NCBI RefSeq assembly: GCF_003627955.1 | Contig: NZ_RBWS01000007.1 | Location: forward strand, 348,049 to 412,048 | DNA: 64,000 nucleotides | Direction of reading: 5' to 3' | Source of the DNA: Sphingobacterium puteale | Lineage (GTDB): Bacteria; Bacteroidota; Bacteroidia; Sphingobacteriales; Sphingobacteriaceae | Shown: positions 34,791 to 45,039 of the stretch, one piece after another | How the letters are laid out: each line of letters starts with the position of its first letter | How positions within the stretch are numbered: position 1 is the first letter of the stretch | Translations under genes and position numbers: made by a program | The notes under the pieces: generated by a model | Told to the model about the DNA's origin: nothing | Seen by the model: the letters and a program-made list of their open reading frames with translations, nothing else | Database searches by the model: none

Positions 34791-37640
34791 ATGAAATATA
34801 AAAATATAATTATCAGTTTTTTAATATTATTCACCTTAACAATATCTTCAAAAAATACCTTCGCACAGTTTTTTGAAGATAGCCAGGCGCCGTTAAGTCA
34901 GAAATGGTTCAAAATTGAGACACCTAATTTTAAACTCATTTTCCCCGAAGAGATGAAAGACAAAGCCCCTACCCTAGCAAATCTTGTGCACAACTCCTTG
35001 CGCACAACAAGTAGGAATTACAAAATAACACCTCGAAAAATTCCTTTCATTATACACAACACGAACCTACAGGCAAATGGTTTTGTGCAATTATCTCCTC
35101 GAAAATCCGAACTCTACAGCACCGCCGGTGCTGAACCCGACAATCAAACTTGGCTCCCCAATCTGATCCTCCACGAGTCTAGACATGTTAGTCAATTTGA
35201 CAAATTGACAGGAAAATTAGGGGCTCCTTTTTTCGAACAATTAGCCTTAGCTTATTATGGACTAACAGTTCCTTCATGGTTTTTTGAGGGCGATGCCACG
35301 CTCACTGAAACCATTTATTCGCGTGGAGGAAGAGGTCGGTTACCCTCTTTTGAAATGCCGATCAAAGCCAACTTCCAATCTAAACAGAACTATAGTTTTG
35401 ACAAATACTTGCTCGGATCCTTTAAGGATATTGTTCCCAGTTACTACACAATTGGCTACCTCATGACGTCAACCCTGAAGTCGGAACTATCACCAAACTA
35501 CGAAGCAGATTTATTTTCAGAGCTCAACAAACGTCCACTCTATCCTTATAATATCAACCGCGTACTGAAGAAAAAAACAGGTGGAAATAGCCGCCATTTA
35601 TTTAATAAAACGATTACAAAATTAGACTCAATTTGGGAGCAAAAAACAGCATATTATCATTCACAAAAATATACTGAAATCAACGGTCAAAACAACCGCT
35701 ATTATAACAGCAATCTATTACCAAAATCAAATGGAAATTTGATTTATTTCATCAAGCAAAATCCTGAAAAAACAAATGCAATATATACGTATGACAACGA
35801 TAAAAAATCGGAATCACAACTTGTAAAAACGGGTATACAGTTGACCCCACATTTTGACATCAATAAAGAATATATTGTATGGGATGAACTCCGAAAAGAT
35901 CCACGTTATAACAAGAGAACATATAGTGTCATCAACTTAATGAACCGGAAAACAGGGAAAATCAAAACCCTGACCAAGCAGTCTAGATATTACTCCCCTA
36001 TATTTAGCCCTGTAGACGAATCCATTGCTTGCATCGAAGTAGATTTATCCAACACAAGTTATCTTACGCTTATAAGCCTTAAAAATGGCTCTGTAATCAA
36101 GCGGATAAAAACAGCGGATTCAGAGCAGCTTCAACATCCCGCTTTTAACCCGACAGGAGACAAAGTAATTGCGATCCGCTTATCAGAAATTGGAACGGCG
36201 CTCTGCGAAATAGATCTCAAAAGTGATAAAATTACAAACATCACCTCCTGGGGCGATCAACAATACGAAAGACCACAATACCTTACAGGTATGGATATTC
36301 TTGTAAAAGCCAACTTTAATGGTATTGATAACATCTACAAAATAGATCGCAGATCGGAAGCGAAACATCTCCTGACTAAAGCCCCATTTGGCGCCTTTAA
36401 TCCTTTTTACAACAAGGAAACAAAGCAATTACTTTTTAACAATTATCAATATAATGGCTATAAAATCAGCGAAGCCAGCATAGATACCGCATTCACTATA
36501 AAACCAGAAACCGATTATTTTTCCCACTACTATGCTGATGCTGTAAAGAAAGACAGTATGTTCAATATTGCTGCCACGGCGCCAGATTCTAATCAACATT
36601 ACACCATTACACCATACAAAGGACTTGGACGAACATTTAACTTCCATAGCCTTTCTTTAAGCAGCAGTAACTTTGAAAGTTTCGATAATTTCAAACCTGG
36701 CATTTTTTGGTTATCAAACAACATTTTAAACACCACCCAAATTGCACTTGGTTATGAATATGATACAGATATCAGAAAAGGAATTTATTCAGCCGAACTA
36801 ACATATAATAAGTATTTTCCAAAATTCTCGCTGCGTTATGAAAACAGAGGTCAGATCGCAGCAGCAAACATCCCCAATAAACCGGACAGTAGTGTAAGGT
36901 TCGACTGGAGAGAACATTACGTCTCTTCACAGATTTCCATTCCATTGTCTTTTTATAGACTTGATTACACTTATTCAATGGGATTCAATTTTGCCACTGC
37001 CTACCTAAAACGTTATAACCTAAGTCGCAATGACCTCAAAAACTTTAATTACGAAACTGCATTTCCGTTAACTTACCAACTTTATTTCAACCGAAACGCC
37101 CGAATGGCAACGATGGATCAATATCCAAGATGGGGACAGAATTTTAGCATAACCTACAGACACACTCCTTTTGAAAACAAGGCCAAAGGTGAAATTCTAT
37201 CTGCACGAACAGTATTCTATCTCCCCGGTTTCATGAATAACCATGGATTTCAGATCCGATTAAGCGCACAGGCGGGAACAGGTATCTATGAATACATCAA
37301 CGACATTCCCTTGGTCAGCGGATTTAGTTATTATAAATATGAGAAAGTGAAAAACACCTTGCTGATCAACTATAGATTTCCTATTGCCTATCCTGATTTT
37401 GGGGTAGGGTCACTAGCCTATATAAAACGTATAAAAGGTGGTGTATTCGCGGATTATCAGAATATCCATAAACATAAGGAAGCGGCGCCAAAGAGCTTTG
37501 GAGCATACCTTTCCTTTGATTTCAATGCTTTTAGATATCCGCTGCCCGACTTCGAGTTTGTCGTGAAAGGCACTTATATCAATGATAATACGGCAACACA
37601 GCGCATCGTACCAACCGTAAGTTTAAATTACACCTATTAA
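34791..37640 (+). CDS. Secreted HExxH metallopeptidase-like / beta-propeller / outer-membrane barrel protein
   Basis: This 949-residue protein has a signal peptide (residues 1-25, NTFA-Q). A peptidase-MA-like domain holds the zinc motif HESRH (about 128-132) and the downstream glutamate of PSWFFEGDATLTE (166), so the expected ligands and catalytic Glu are all present. A TolB/WD40-like propeller spans about 300-580 (IFSPVDESIACIEVDLS, HPAFNPTGDKVIAIRLSE). The last 330 residues look like a beta-barrel rich in alternating aromatic strands and end in tyrosine (TVSLNYTY). I infer outer-membrane anchoring. The substrate is unknown, and it overlaps the convergent next gene by 4 bp. Confidence 0.75.
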   Translation: MKYKNIIISFLILFTLTISSKNTFAQFFEDSQAPLSQKWFKIETPNFKLIFPEEMKDKAPTLANLVHNSLRTTSRNYKITPRKIPFIIHNTNLQANGFVQLSPRKSELYSTAGAEPDNQTWLPNLILHESRHVSQFDKLTGKLGAPFFEQLALAYYGLTVPSWFFEGDATLTETIYSRGGRGRLPSFEMPIKANFQSKQNYSFDKYLLGSFKDIVPSYYTIGYLMTSTLKSELSPNYEADLFSELNKRPLYPYNINRVLKKKTGGNSRHLFNKTITKLDSIWEQKTAYYHSQKYTEINGQNNRYYNSNLLPKSNGNLIYFIKQNPEKTNAIYTYDNDKKSESQLVKTGIQLTPHFDINKEYIVWDELRKDPRYNKRTYSVINLMNRKTGKIKTLTKQSRYYSPIFSPVDESIACIEVDLSNTSYLTLISLKNGSVIKRIKTADSEQLQHPAFNPTGDKVIAIRLSEIGTALCEIDLKSDKITNITSWGDQQYERPQYLTGMDILVKANFNGIDNIYKIDRRSEAKHLLTKAPFGAFNPFYNKETKQLLFNNYQYNGYKISEASIDTAFTIKPETDYFSHYYADAVKKDSMFNIAATAPDSNQHYTITPYKGLGRTFNFHSLSLSSSNFESFDNFKPGIFWLSNNILNTTQIALGYEYDTDIRKGIYSAELTYNKYFPKFSLRYENRGQIAAANIPNKPDSSVRFDWREHYVSSQISIPLSFYRLDYTYSMGFNFATAYLKRYNLSRNDLKNFNYETAFPLTYQLYFNRNARMATMDQYPRWGQNFSITYRHTPFENKAKGEILSARTVFYLPGFMNNHGFQIRLSAQAGTGIYEYINDIPLVSGFSYYKYEKVKNTLLINYRFPIAYPDFGVGSLAYIKRIKGGVFADYQNIHKHKEAAPKSFGAYLSFDFNAFRYPLPDFEFVVKGTYINDNTATQRIVPTVSLNYTY

Positions 37641-38479
37641 GAATGAACGGCCCAATTAAAATTAGCCGCTAAAGCATAGTGATCCGACAAAGGCAAGCCC
37701 CTGATATTAGTAAATAGGTTGTGTTCTATATTATAATCCCGGGCGGTCAAACTCAGATGGCTATTGCTACGATAGAGAATCTTGTCTATTGATTCGCTCT
37801 GATTACCGATTGACAGCATATGAGGCGGTTTAAATGCATGCTTCGCTTCCGGCACAAGTCCTCCGTTCTGTAGTTCAACCCAACTATCCACTAATGTGGT
37901 TGACTCCATAAAATCGTGCAGGTTATCATCACCGAAACTATAATGTGCATTAAAGTCCCCCATAACAATCAACGCGTTTTCACTAGAATTCTCGCCTATA
38001 TAATCACGTAACTGATTAAGATTATCCCTTCTCGCACTCGAAGCCCGTCTATTATTCTGGGCATTCGCATGTACATTATAGACATCTAGCCATACACCCG
38101 CAACGATCTCCACCTTGACCAGGGTAAAACCTTTCGGTGTCAAAAAATCAGCTCCAGTACGTTTTTTCCAAGGAACTCGCACAACATCCGACATGGGGAA
38201 ATGGGACAAGGTGTTAAGACCGTCTCCAAAAGGCACACGCCCCTTAGGTTTGGTACGATAAGGGTGTTGATTCCCGCCCAAATAAAGACTATTGTTATAA
38301 TTGAAATCCTCTTGCACGTTCACAATATCAAAAGGATTAATCTTTTTGCCTATTTCAGCAATACTTCTGCTTCTACCTGTAATCGCAGAAGAAATAAACC
38401 CCGGCAATCCCGCCACATTATAAGTCAACACCGAAAAAAAACCCGAACTATCTTTATCTTTTTTGTGATTAGCATCCAT
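37637..38479 (-). CDS. Endonuclease/exonuclease/phosphatase family protein
   Basis: This 280-residue protein has the DNase-I-like fold: FSVLTYNVAGLPGF, the metal-binding glutamate in DIVNVQEDFN, NVHANAQN, the catalytic MGDFNAHYS, and SDHYALAANFNW at the end. Relatives cleave nucleic acids, inositol phosphates or sphingomyelin; the substrate is open. Sphingobacteria contain sphingolipids, so a sphingomyelinase-like role is conceivable but not shown. No signal peptide is visible. The ATG at 38479 is preferred to the TTG one codon upstream. Confidence 0.82.
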   Translation of the reverse strand: MDANHKKDKDSSGFFSVLTYNVAGLPGFISSAITGRSRSIAEIGKKINPFDIVNVQEDFNYNNSLYLGGNQHPYRTKPKGRVPFGDGLNTLSHFPMSDVVRVPWKKRTGADFLTPKGFTLVKVEIVAGVWLDVYNVHANAQNNRRASSARRDNLNQLRDYIGENSSENALIVMGDFNAHYSFGDDNLHDFMESTTLVDSWVELQNGGLVPEAKHAFKPPHMLSIGNQSESIDKILYRSNSHLSLTARDYNIEHNLFTNIRGLPLSDHYALAANFNWAVHS

Positions 38480-38705
38480 CAATAAAACCTATATAATCAT
38501 GTCATGATAAATTTAAGAAATACAGTAAATACTCGCCACTGCCATACAGATATTTAACAGATAATTGATTTAAATCTGACATTAGCGGGAAAATATCGCT
38601 CATTATAAACCAAAGCAGCCTTTTTCAAACCATTGGCGCCTAATACTAAAGCATGCTCCTCAACCGAAACAAGTTTCAATATATGTATAAGAAACATTTT
38701 GCAAT

Positions 38706-38736
38706 AAAAAAGGGATAACACACTATTATCCCTTTT
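38706..38736 (-). terminator. pgk transcription terminator
   Basis: The stem AAAAGGGATAA/TTATCCCTTTT with a seven-base loop continues into a minus-strand T-run, about 22 bp past pgk. Confidence 0.85.
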
Positions 38737-38758
38737 CCATACGATTTTTTCTATGCGA

Positions 38759-39952
38759 TTAATCTTCCAGTGCTTTTACGCCGGGAAGAACCTTTCCTTC
38801 CATATATTCCAGCAATGCGCCGCCACCCGTACTCACGTAACTGACATCTTCGGTCATACCAAATTTACTTACAGCAGCAGCTGAGTCTCCACCGCCTATT
38901 AAAGAAAATGCGCCATTTTTTGTTGCTTCCACAACAGCATCAGCCACAGCTTTTGTACCCTTTGCAAAAGTATCAAATTCAAAAACCCCCATAGGTCCAT
39001 TCCAAAGAACTGTTTTTGAATCTTTGATAATAGCCGCAAAATTCTCAGCAGACTCTTGTCCGATATCCAAGCCCTGAAGATCCGCAGGAATTTGATCATT
39101 TGGCCCGTCATATACATTGGCATCATTAGAAAACGCATCAGCAATTTGAGCATCTGTAGGAATAACAAGATTCACTCCTTTTTCTTTTGCTTTCTTTACC
39201 AATTCATTTGCGAGGTCAAGTTTATCCATCTCAACCAATGACTTACCGATTTCACCACCTCTTGCTTTAATAAAAGTATATGCCATACCGCCACCGATCA
39301 GTAAGTTATCTACCTTATCCAATAAAGCCTCAATCAGCTGGATTTTATCAGAAACTTTCGCACCCCCCATAATCGCTGTAAATGGTCTGACCGGATTATT
39401 TAATACCTTCTCCGCATTACCTACTTCAGCAGCCATCAAATAACCGCTATATTTAGCTGAAGGGAAAAACTGTGCGATAATCGCAGTTGAAGCATGTGCT
39501 CTATGCGCAGTTCCAAAAGCATCATTCACATATACATCACCTAACTTTGAAAGTTTTTCAGCAAATCCTACATCACCTTTTTCTTCTTCTTTATAAAAAC
39601 GTAGGTTTTCAAGTAATAAAACTTGACCAGCTTGCAATGCCGCAGCTTTTTCTACAGCTTCATTTCCAATGCAATCATTGGCAAATTGAACCTCTGTACC
39701 TAACACCTTAGAAAGGTGAGCAACAATATGTTTTAATGAATACTTATCAGTAGGACCATCTTTTGGTCTTCCTAAATGGGACATTAATACCACACTTCCA
39801 CCGTCATTCAAAATTTTCTTTATTGTCGGAGCAGCTCCCTGAATACGATTATCATCCGTAATATTGAAATTCTCATCCAAAGGAACGTTGAAATCTACGC
39901 GAACCAAGGCTTTTTTACCTGCAAAATTTAAATCGTCTACTGTTTTCATCAT
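38759..39952 (-). CDS. pgk: Phosphoglycerate kinase
   Basis: This is the cytosolic glycolytic enzyme that makes ATP from 1,3-bisphosphoglycerate. The 397 residues are standard. Signatures are [34 protein letters not shown], the basic-patch region [26 protein letters not shown], and the nucleotide loop [11 protein letters not shown] near the end. It is a single-gene unit with its own terminator; sppA ends upstream on the same strand and is separated by a hairpin downstream of sppA. Confidence 0.97.
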   Translation of the reverse strand: MMKTVDDLNFAGKKALVRVDFNVPLDENFNITDDNRIQGAAPTIKKILNDGGSVVLMSHLGRPKDGPTDKYSLKHIVAHLSKVLGTEVQFANDCIGNEAVEKAAALQAGQVLLLENLRFYKEEEKGDVGFAEKLSKLGDVYVNDAFGTAHRAHASTAIIAQFFPSAKYSGYLMAAEVGNAEKVLNNPVRPFTAIMGGAKVSDKIQLIEALLDKVDNLLIGGGMAYTFIKARGGEIGKSLVEMDKLDLANELVKKAKEKGVNLVIPTDAQIADAFSNDANVYDGPNDQIPADLQGLDIGQESAENFAAIIKDSKTVLWNGPMGVFEFDTFAKGTKAVADAVVEATKNGAFSLIGGGDSAAAVSKFGMTEDVSYVSTGGGALLEYMEGKVLPGVKALED

Positions 39953-40006
39953 ATAACTTTAATGTTTTAGGATCTGTCGTTTGCCAAACGAACAGCTAAA
40001 TATAGA

Positions 40007-40043
40007 AAAAAGGCATTTATTTTCATCAAATAAATGCCTTTTT
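40007..40043 (-). terminator. sppA transcription terminator
   Basis: The stem AAAAAGGCATTTAT/ATAAATGCCTTTTT lies between the sppA stop and pgk. The minus-strand side ends in T-rich sequence. Confidence 0.85.
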
Positions 40044-40060
40044 ATCGGATTAAATTATCA

Positions 40061-41827
40061 TTAATGAATTTCTACCGTGTAAGGTAACCTTGCCTGAACA
40101 CCGCTATGCGTAGTTGCCTGCCGCATCACATCGAAATAACGATAGTATTCGCCCATTTGTTCTTTCGCTACCCAAGCCTGCACTTTTTCCTTTGAATTGT
40201 TCAATATCGAAGTGAATGGATCTTCCTTTTCAGGATATTGTGAAACCTTATACTTGCTTAGATTTGCTTTTTTAGCCGCCGCCTGAACAGCGGCATCCAG
40301 ATTACCCAGGCGATCCACCAATTTAATACCCAGCCCCTGCGTACCTGTCCATACACGGCCCTGACCGATGCTGTCAACATTGGCCAATGGCATCTTTCTA
40401 CCCTCTGACACAACTTTTGTAAAAGTAGCATACACTTTGTCGACCTCACGTTGGATAATATCCCTTTCTTCAGCGCTCAATGGGCGATCAAAAGTAGTCA
40501 TCAAATCCGCAAATTTCCCTGTCTTTACACCATCATAGTGAACGCCAATTTTATTGTTCATCAGATTCTGAAAGTTCGGTATTACACCAAATACACCAAT
40601 TGATCCGGTTATGGTCGTTGGCTCAGCAAATATGGAGTCAGCTGCCGCAGCAATATAATAGCCCCCTGAAGCCGCTACATCTCCCATAGAAACAATTACT
40701 GGTTTAACTTTTTTAGTCAAAATCACCTCCCTCCAGATAATATCTGAAGCAAGTGCCGACCCACCAGGTGAATTCACACGCAACACAACAGCCTTTACAG
40801 CATCATCTTCTCGCAGCTTGCGTAATTCTCTTGAAAATTTATCCCCTCCAATCTCACCCGGACGGGTACCTTCACCATCCACAATCTCACCAACAGCGTA
40901 AAGAACCGCCACCTCAGAACCACTGGCATCCTCCTTCACCTTTTTATTGTAATCGAGCAATGAAACAAAAGATATCTCATCCTTCTCGCCTATCTTCAAT
41001 CGCTTTCTTAAATCAGAGAGCAGTTCGTCTTTATAGATCTTGGCATCAGCAAGCTTATAACGCACCGCATCATCAGCATTCCTAACCAGATAATCATTGG
41101 CTATACCACGCAATGAATCCGCCGGAATATTCCGACTTGCCGCAATTTCATTGATAAAAGTATCATATATACTTCCAAGATACGATGTTACCTGCAAACG
41201 GTTTGGGTCACTCATTTTATTTAAGAAAAAGGGTTCCACTGCGCTCTTAAATGTACCTACTTTCACAATCTGCATCTCTACCCCCACTTTATCCAATAGA
41301 TCCTTGTAAAACATGGTCGAACTCGCAAGCCCCCTAAAATCAATGGTTCCTTGTGGATTAACGTACACCTTATCTGCAATACTGGCTACATAATATGCTT
41401 TTTGATTATACCCAGCATTGTAAGCAACAACAAATTTTCCTGTTTTCTTAAAGGCCAGTAGTTCATCCCGCACCTCTTTCAAACTCGCAAAACCAGTTCC
41501 GATACTTCCCGCATCGATATAAATTCCCTTAATATTCCCGTCCGTTGCAGCATATCTGATTCTACCCAGGATATCATCCAAACCAATACTCTTTGTAGAA
41601 TATCCCGGAAGATTTAAGCTTCCAAAAGGATTATTGTCGTTCCGCTCATTGATGTCATAGTCAAAGGATAGAAATAACACCGAATTGTTTTTGACAACGA
41701 CCTCCTGCTCCGAAGAGGCTGAGCTGATAAGCGCCCCAATAATACCCATAAAAACAATAAACAGGATCACAAAAGATATTACAATCCCCGTAATCGTAGC
41801 CAATACATACTTAAAAAATGATCTCAT
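40061..41827 (-). CDS. sppA: Signal peptide peptidase SppA, 67K type
   Basis: This 588-residue serine protease degrades left-over signal peptides at the inner membrane. One N-terminal helix (about residues 8-36) anchors it, and two tandem SppA domains face the periplasm. The catalytic lysine is in GTFKSAVEPF (about residue 194) and the nucleophilic serine in GDVAASGGYYIA (387), with the supporting RVNSPGGSALASD before it. Size and layout match the E. coli long form. It is transcribed alone. Confidence 0.95.
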   Translation of the reverse strand: MRSFFKYVLATITGIVISFVILFIVFMGIIGALISSASSEQEVVVKNNSVLFLSFDYDINERNDNNPFGSLNLPGYSTKSIGLDDILGRIRYAATDGNIKGIYIDAGSIGTGFASLKEVRDELLAFKKTGKFVVAYNAGYNQKAYYVASIADKVYVNPQGTIDFRGLASSTMFYKDLLDKVGVEMQIVKVGTFKSAVEPFFLNKMSDPNRLQVTSYLGSIYDTFINEIAASRNIPADSLRGIANDYLVRNADDAVRYKLADAKIYKDELLSDLRKRLKIGEKDEISFVSLLDYNKKVKEDASGSEVAVLYAVGEIVDGEGTRPGEIGGDKFSRELRKLREDDAVKAVVLRVNSPGGSALASDIIWREVILTKKVKPVIVSMGDVAASGGYYIAAAADSIFAEPTTITGSIGVFGVIPNFQNLMNNKIGVHYDGVKTGKFADLMTTFDRPLSAEERDIIQREVDKVYATFTKVVSEGRKMPLANVDSIGQGRVWTGTQGLGIKLVDRLGNLDAAVQAAAKKANLSKYKVSQYPEKEDPFTSILNNSKEKVQAWVAKEQMGEYYRYFDVMRQATTHSGVQARLPYTVEIH

Positions 41828-41948
41828 ATTTAATAATTAATCCCGATTTATACAGTTCCGATAATGGAATGATTTATTTTACACTAAAGGTAATGCAATA
41901 TTTTTTATTCCCCCAGTATTTTATTTTATAAAGCCTTATTTTAGCAAC

Positions 41949-42452
41949 ATGAATAAGATTTTTATATTGTTGGGGACCAACTTGGGAGATCGTCTGCGGC
42001 AACTCTTACGGGCAAAACAAGCGATTGAAAAACAAGTTGGTGAAATTTTGATGGCATCTTCCATTTATGAAACCGCCGCTTGGGGTGTTGAAGACCAGCC
42101 CGCGTTCCTAAATCAGGTCATCTTAATAAAATCAGGTTTATCTCCAATTGATTGTTTGAATCACACACAGCAGATTGAATTGGATTTAGGAAGAGTACGT
42201 CTGAAGAAATGGGGCCAAAGAGCGATTGACATTGATTTACTTTATTTCAACGATGAAATTATCAACTACCCAAATCTAATTATACCACATCCGTTTATTC
42301 CAGAACGACGTTTCACCTTAGCACCCTTAGCAGAAATAGCACCGGACTACATTCACCCCGTTTACAAAAAAAATAACGTATATTTATTGCATAACTGCAA
42401 GGACGAATTACCCGTAAAGAAAATTAGCAACGATGAACCATATCGACATTGA
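41949..42452 (+). CDS. folK: 2-amino-4-hydroxy-6-hydroxymethyldihydropteridine diphosphokinase
   Basis: FolK transfers pyrophosphate to the pterin in folate synthesis. The 167-residue protein starts IFILLGTNLGDRLRQL and has SSIYETAAWGVEDQPAFLNQV. The active-site signature RAIDIDLLYFNDEII is followed by IPHPFIPERRFTLAPLAEIAP. These are all the hallmarks of the family. The 3' end overlaps the next gene by 20 bp, so the two are translated from one message. Confidence 0.96.
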   Translation: MNKIFILLGTNLGDRLRQLLRAKQAIEKQVGEILMASSIYETAAWGVEDQPAFLNQVILIKSGLSPIDCLNHTQQIELDLGRVRLKKWGQRAIDIDLLYFNDEIINYPNLIIPHPFIPERRFTLAPLAEIAPDYIHPVYKKNNVYLLHNCKDELPVKKISNDEPYRH

Positions 42453-42777
42453 CCTGATCAACAAAAACATGTTTGACAATTCAGATTTGATCAAACAATT
42501 TGTATCAATGTATCTTATTCAAACCCCCGTAGATTTAGACAACTTACGAAATGCACTAACTGAAGGTGACCATCAAAAAATTGCCGATGCCGCTCACCAC
42601 ATCAAACCGACGATGGACTATATCGGGGCATTCCATTTAAAAGCCAAATTGGAAGAACTGGAAATGAATGCCAAAAATCAGGAATCCTTAGAGGGACTCC
42701 GAGCGACTTTTCACGTCCTGGATATCGAAATGAAAGAACTATTATTTGAACTTGAACAATATGAGAAAACGATCTAA
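42433..42777 (+). CDS. Histidine-phosphotransfer (HPt) domain protein
   Basis: This 114-residue helical protein is a single HPt domain. The phosphorylation motif is IADAAHHIKPTMDYIGA, with the likely phospho-histidine at residue 55 (AHHIK aligned with the consensus AHxLK). It carries phosphoryl groups between hybrid kinases and response regulators in the cytosol. No kinase or regulator is nearby, so it is an orphan. The glycine usually found after the lysine is a proline here. It overlaps folK by 20 bp, and its stop codon lies in the terminator hairpin shared with pssA. Confidence 0.82.
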   Translation: MNHIDIDLINKNMFDNSDLIKQFVSMYLIQTPVDLDNLRNALTEGDHQKIADAAHHIKPTMDYIGAFHLKAKLEELEMNAKNQESLEGLRATFHVLDIEMKELLFELEQYEKTI

Positions 42778-42794
42778 GCCAGATCGTTTTTTTT
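42766..42794. terminator. Terminator between the HPt gene and pssA
   Basis: The stem AAAACGATCT/AGATCGTTTT is followed by T on the plus strand. It overlaps both converging stop codons. Confidence 0.85.
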
Positions 42795-43460
42795 ATTGAA
42801 ATGAAATGCCGACAGTATAAAATACAAAACTAGAATAACTGGTAAAGCCATAAACTGCCCGACTACAAATAAGATCAAAGTTAAAAATAGAAATATAAAG
42901 CGAAATTTGTTTGTTTTCCAATCCATCGAACTGAATTTCATCGAAAACAGCCGAATCTCACTGATCAACAGATAACTGGTCAACAGCACACTTCCAATCA
43001 AAAATATTGGATTTATAATGAGTTCGGGATACTTAACGGCAATATAGGGTAATGAAAGCACATAAAAGGTATTCATTGGCGTATTAAGTCCAATAAAATC
43101 GGAAGTTTGTCGTTCATCCAAATTAAACTTGGCCAAACGCAAAGCCGAAAATACGGTTATAATAAACCCTAGATACGGTAGCAAGGAAGTATCAGGAAGC
43201 GCTTTCTGCAGTAATGTAAACATGATCGTACCCGGTAAAAATCCAAAACTGACCATATCAGCCAACGAATCCAGTTCTTTCCCAATAGGTGATTTTACAT
43301 GGAGTAGTCTGGCTACCATACCATCGAAAAAATCAAATATTCCAGAGGCTAGAACACAGATTGTTACTGCTTTAAGATTCCCCTCCAAGGCCATCAGTAC
43401 AGCAATACAACCACTAAAAAGATTCAGGCAGGTTAGCAAATTTGGAATATGTTTTTTCAT
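42774..43460 (-). CDS. pssA: CDP-diacylglycerol-serine O-phosphatidyltransferase
   Basis: This 228-residue inner-membrane enzyme makes phosphatidylserine, the precursor of phosphatidylethanolamine. The CDP-alcohol transferase motif reads DFFDGMVARLLHVKSPIGKELDSLAD, with the aspartates of DGx2ARx8Gx3Dx3D in place. About seven hydrophobic segments follow the usual order. I prefer phosphatidylserine over phosphatidylglycerol synthase because the starting PNLLTCLNLFSGC is typical of bacterial type II PssA. It overlaps the HPt gene by 4 bp. Confidence 0.9.
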   Translation of the reverse strand: MKKHIPNLLTCLNLFSGCIAVLMALEGNLKAVTICVLASGIFDFFDGMVARLLHVKSPIGKELDSLADMVSFGFLPGTIMFTLLQKALPDTSLLPYLGFIITVFSALRLAKFNLDERQTSDFIGLNTPMNTFYVLSLPYIAVKYPELIINPIFLIGSVLLTSYLLISEIRLFSMKFSSMDWKTNKFRFIFLFLTLILFVVGQFMALPVILVLYFILSAFHFNKKNDLA

Positions 43461-43480
43461 CTAAGTGATTTATTTTTTAT

Positions 43481-43514
43481 AAAAAAAGCCATCATTCGGT
43501 TAGAAATGATGGCT
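43481..43514 (-). terminator. rho transcription terminator
   Basis: The stem AGCCATCAT/ATGATGGCT is followed on the minus strand by a run of seven T, 23 bp past the rho stop. Confidence 0.8.
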
Positions 43515-43536
43515 AAAATATTAAAATTTGACGGGA

Positions 43537-45039
43537 TTACCCATTCATACTGATCAAAAATTCCTCATTTGATTTAGTACCACGCATTTGTCCCTGTAAG
43601 AATTCCATTGCTTCTGTAGAATTCATATCCGACAAGTGATTACGAAGCACCCAAATGCGTTGCAATGTTTCTTTATCTGTCAATAGATCATCACGACGCG
43701 TACTAGACGCTGTAATATCAATTGCAGGGAAGATACGTTTGTTTGCCAATTTACGATCCAATTGCAGTTCCATATTACCAGTTCCTTTAAATTCTTCAAA
43801 GATAACCTCATCCATTTTGGAACCTGTATCTGTCAAAGCTGTCGCAAGGATTGTCAATGAGCCGCCGTTTTCGATATTTCTAGCCGCACCAAAGAAACGT
43901 TTTGGTTTATGTAACGCATTTGCATCCACACCACCGGACAGGATTTTACCTGAAGCCGGAGCAACCGTATTGTAAGCACGTGCTAGACGAGTGATGGAAT
44001 CCAACAGGATAACCACATCGTGACCACACTCTACCATACGCTTCGCTTTTTCCAATACGATATTAGCAATCTTTACGTGACGATCAGCGGGTTCATCAAA
44101 AGTAGATGAAACAACCTCTGCACGCACGCTTCTTGCCATATCCGTAACCTCTTCAGGACGCTCATCAATCAATAAGATGATAAGGTATACTTCAGGATGA
44201 TTCTTGGCGATTGCGTTAGCAACCTCCTTCAACAAATTTGTTTTACCTGTTTTTGGCTGTGCAACGATCAATCCACGCTGACCTTTTCCGATAGGTGTAA
44301 ACAAATCCATGATACGTGTGGAGTAATTACCCATACCCATATCTAAATTTAAGCGCTCATCCGGAAATAAAGGAGTCAAATAGTCAAAAGGTACACGGTC
44401 GCGTACTTCTGCAGGATTCTGTCCGTTGATAGCTTCTACTCTAACCAAAGGAAAATATTTCTCACCTTCTTTTGGTGGACGGATACAGCCACGAACGGTA
44501 TCCCCTGTTTTCAAACCAAATAATTTGATCTGAGACTGTGATACATAAATATCATCAGGAGAAGTCAAGTAGTTATAGTCCGAAGAACGCAAGAAACCAT
44601 AGCCATCAGGCATAATTTCCAAAACACCCTCATTAACGATAACATTGTCGAAATCTGTACTGGAAGAAGTATTATTTTCAGCTTTAGGAGTTTGAAGAGT
44701 TTTTTCAGGTTGGGAACCTTTATCTGTTGTCGGAGTCGTATCTACCGCAGGACTGCTTTCTTCACTTTCGACAGCCTCACGTTTTCTTACAGTTACAGGC
44801 TCTGCGGTTTTCACCGTTCTCACACGTTTACGTGTACGTTCAGCCTGTTCCTGATTGTCTTCCCCCACTTTAGCAACATTTTCTGTAGAAGCCGGAGCTG
44901 CTTCTTCTTCCCCACCGGTATTGCTAATTCTTTCTATTAATTCTTGCTTACGCAATTTATCAGCATCCGCGATACCGATCAACTTAGCAATCTCGCGCAA
45001 TTCCGATACGAGTTTAGCGTTTAATTCGTTAATATCCAT
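43537..45039 (-). CDS. rho: Transcription termination factor Rho
   Basis: Rho is the hexameric RNA helicase that ends untranslated transcripts. The 500-residue protein has an N-terminal domain ([18 protein letters not shown]), then a low-complexity charged insertion (about residues 40-130) typical of Bacteroidota and other lineages. The RNA-binding OSBD follows ([21 protein letters not shown]), then the P-loop [15 protein letters not shown], where E. coli has APPKAGKT, and [15 protein letters not shown]. The insertion could change RNA binding. The gene is monocistronic. Confidence 0.95.
   Translation of the reverse strand: MDINELNAKLVSELREIAKLIGIADADKLRKQELIERISNTGGEEEAAPASTENVAKVGEDNQEQAERTRKRVRTVKTAEPVTVRKREAVESEESSPAVDTTPTTDKGSQPEKTLQTPKAENNTSSSTDFDNVIVNEGVLEIMPDGYGFLRSSDYNYLTSPDDIYVSQSQIKLFGLKTGDTVRGCIRPPKEGEKYFPLVRVEAINGQNPAEVRDRVPFDYLTPLFPDERLNLDMGMGNYSTRIMDLFTPIGKGQRGLIVAQPKTGKTNLLKEVANAIAKNHPEVYLIILLIDERPEEVTDMARSVRAEVVSSTFDEPADRHVKIANIVLEKAKRMVECGHDVVILLDSITRLARAYNTVAPASGKILSGGVDANALHKPKRFFGAARNIENGGSLTILATALTDTGSKMDEVIFEEFKGTGNMELQLDRKLANKRIFPAIDITASSTRRDDLLTDKETLQRIWVLRNHLSDMNSTEAMEFLQGQMRGTKSNEEFLISMNG

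Noticed and set aside
40753..41085. 110-codon frame antisense to sppA
   Set aside because: Rich in His, Gln and Pro as expected for a shadow frame; it overlaps the catalytic part of sppA.
43655..43975. 106-codon frame antisense to rho
   Set aside because: It lies fully within the conserved helicase domain of rho, which explains its length.
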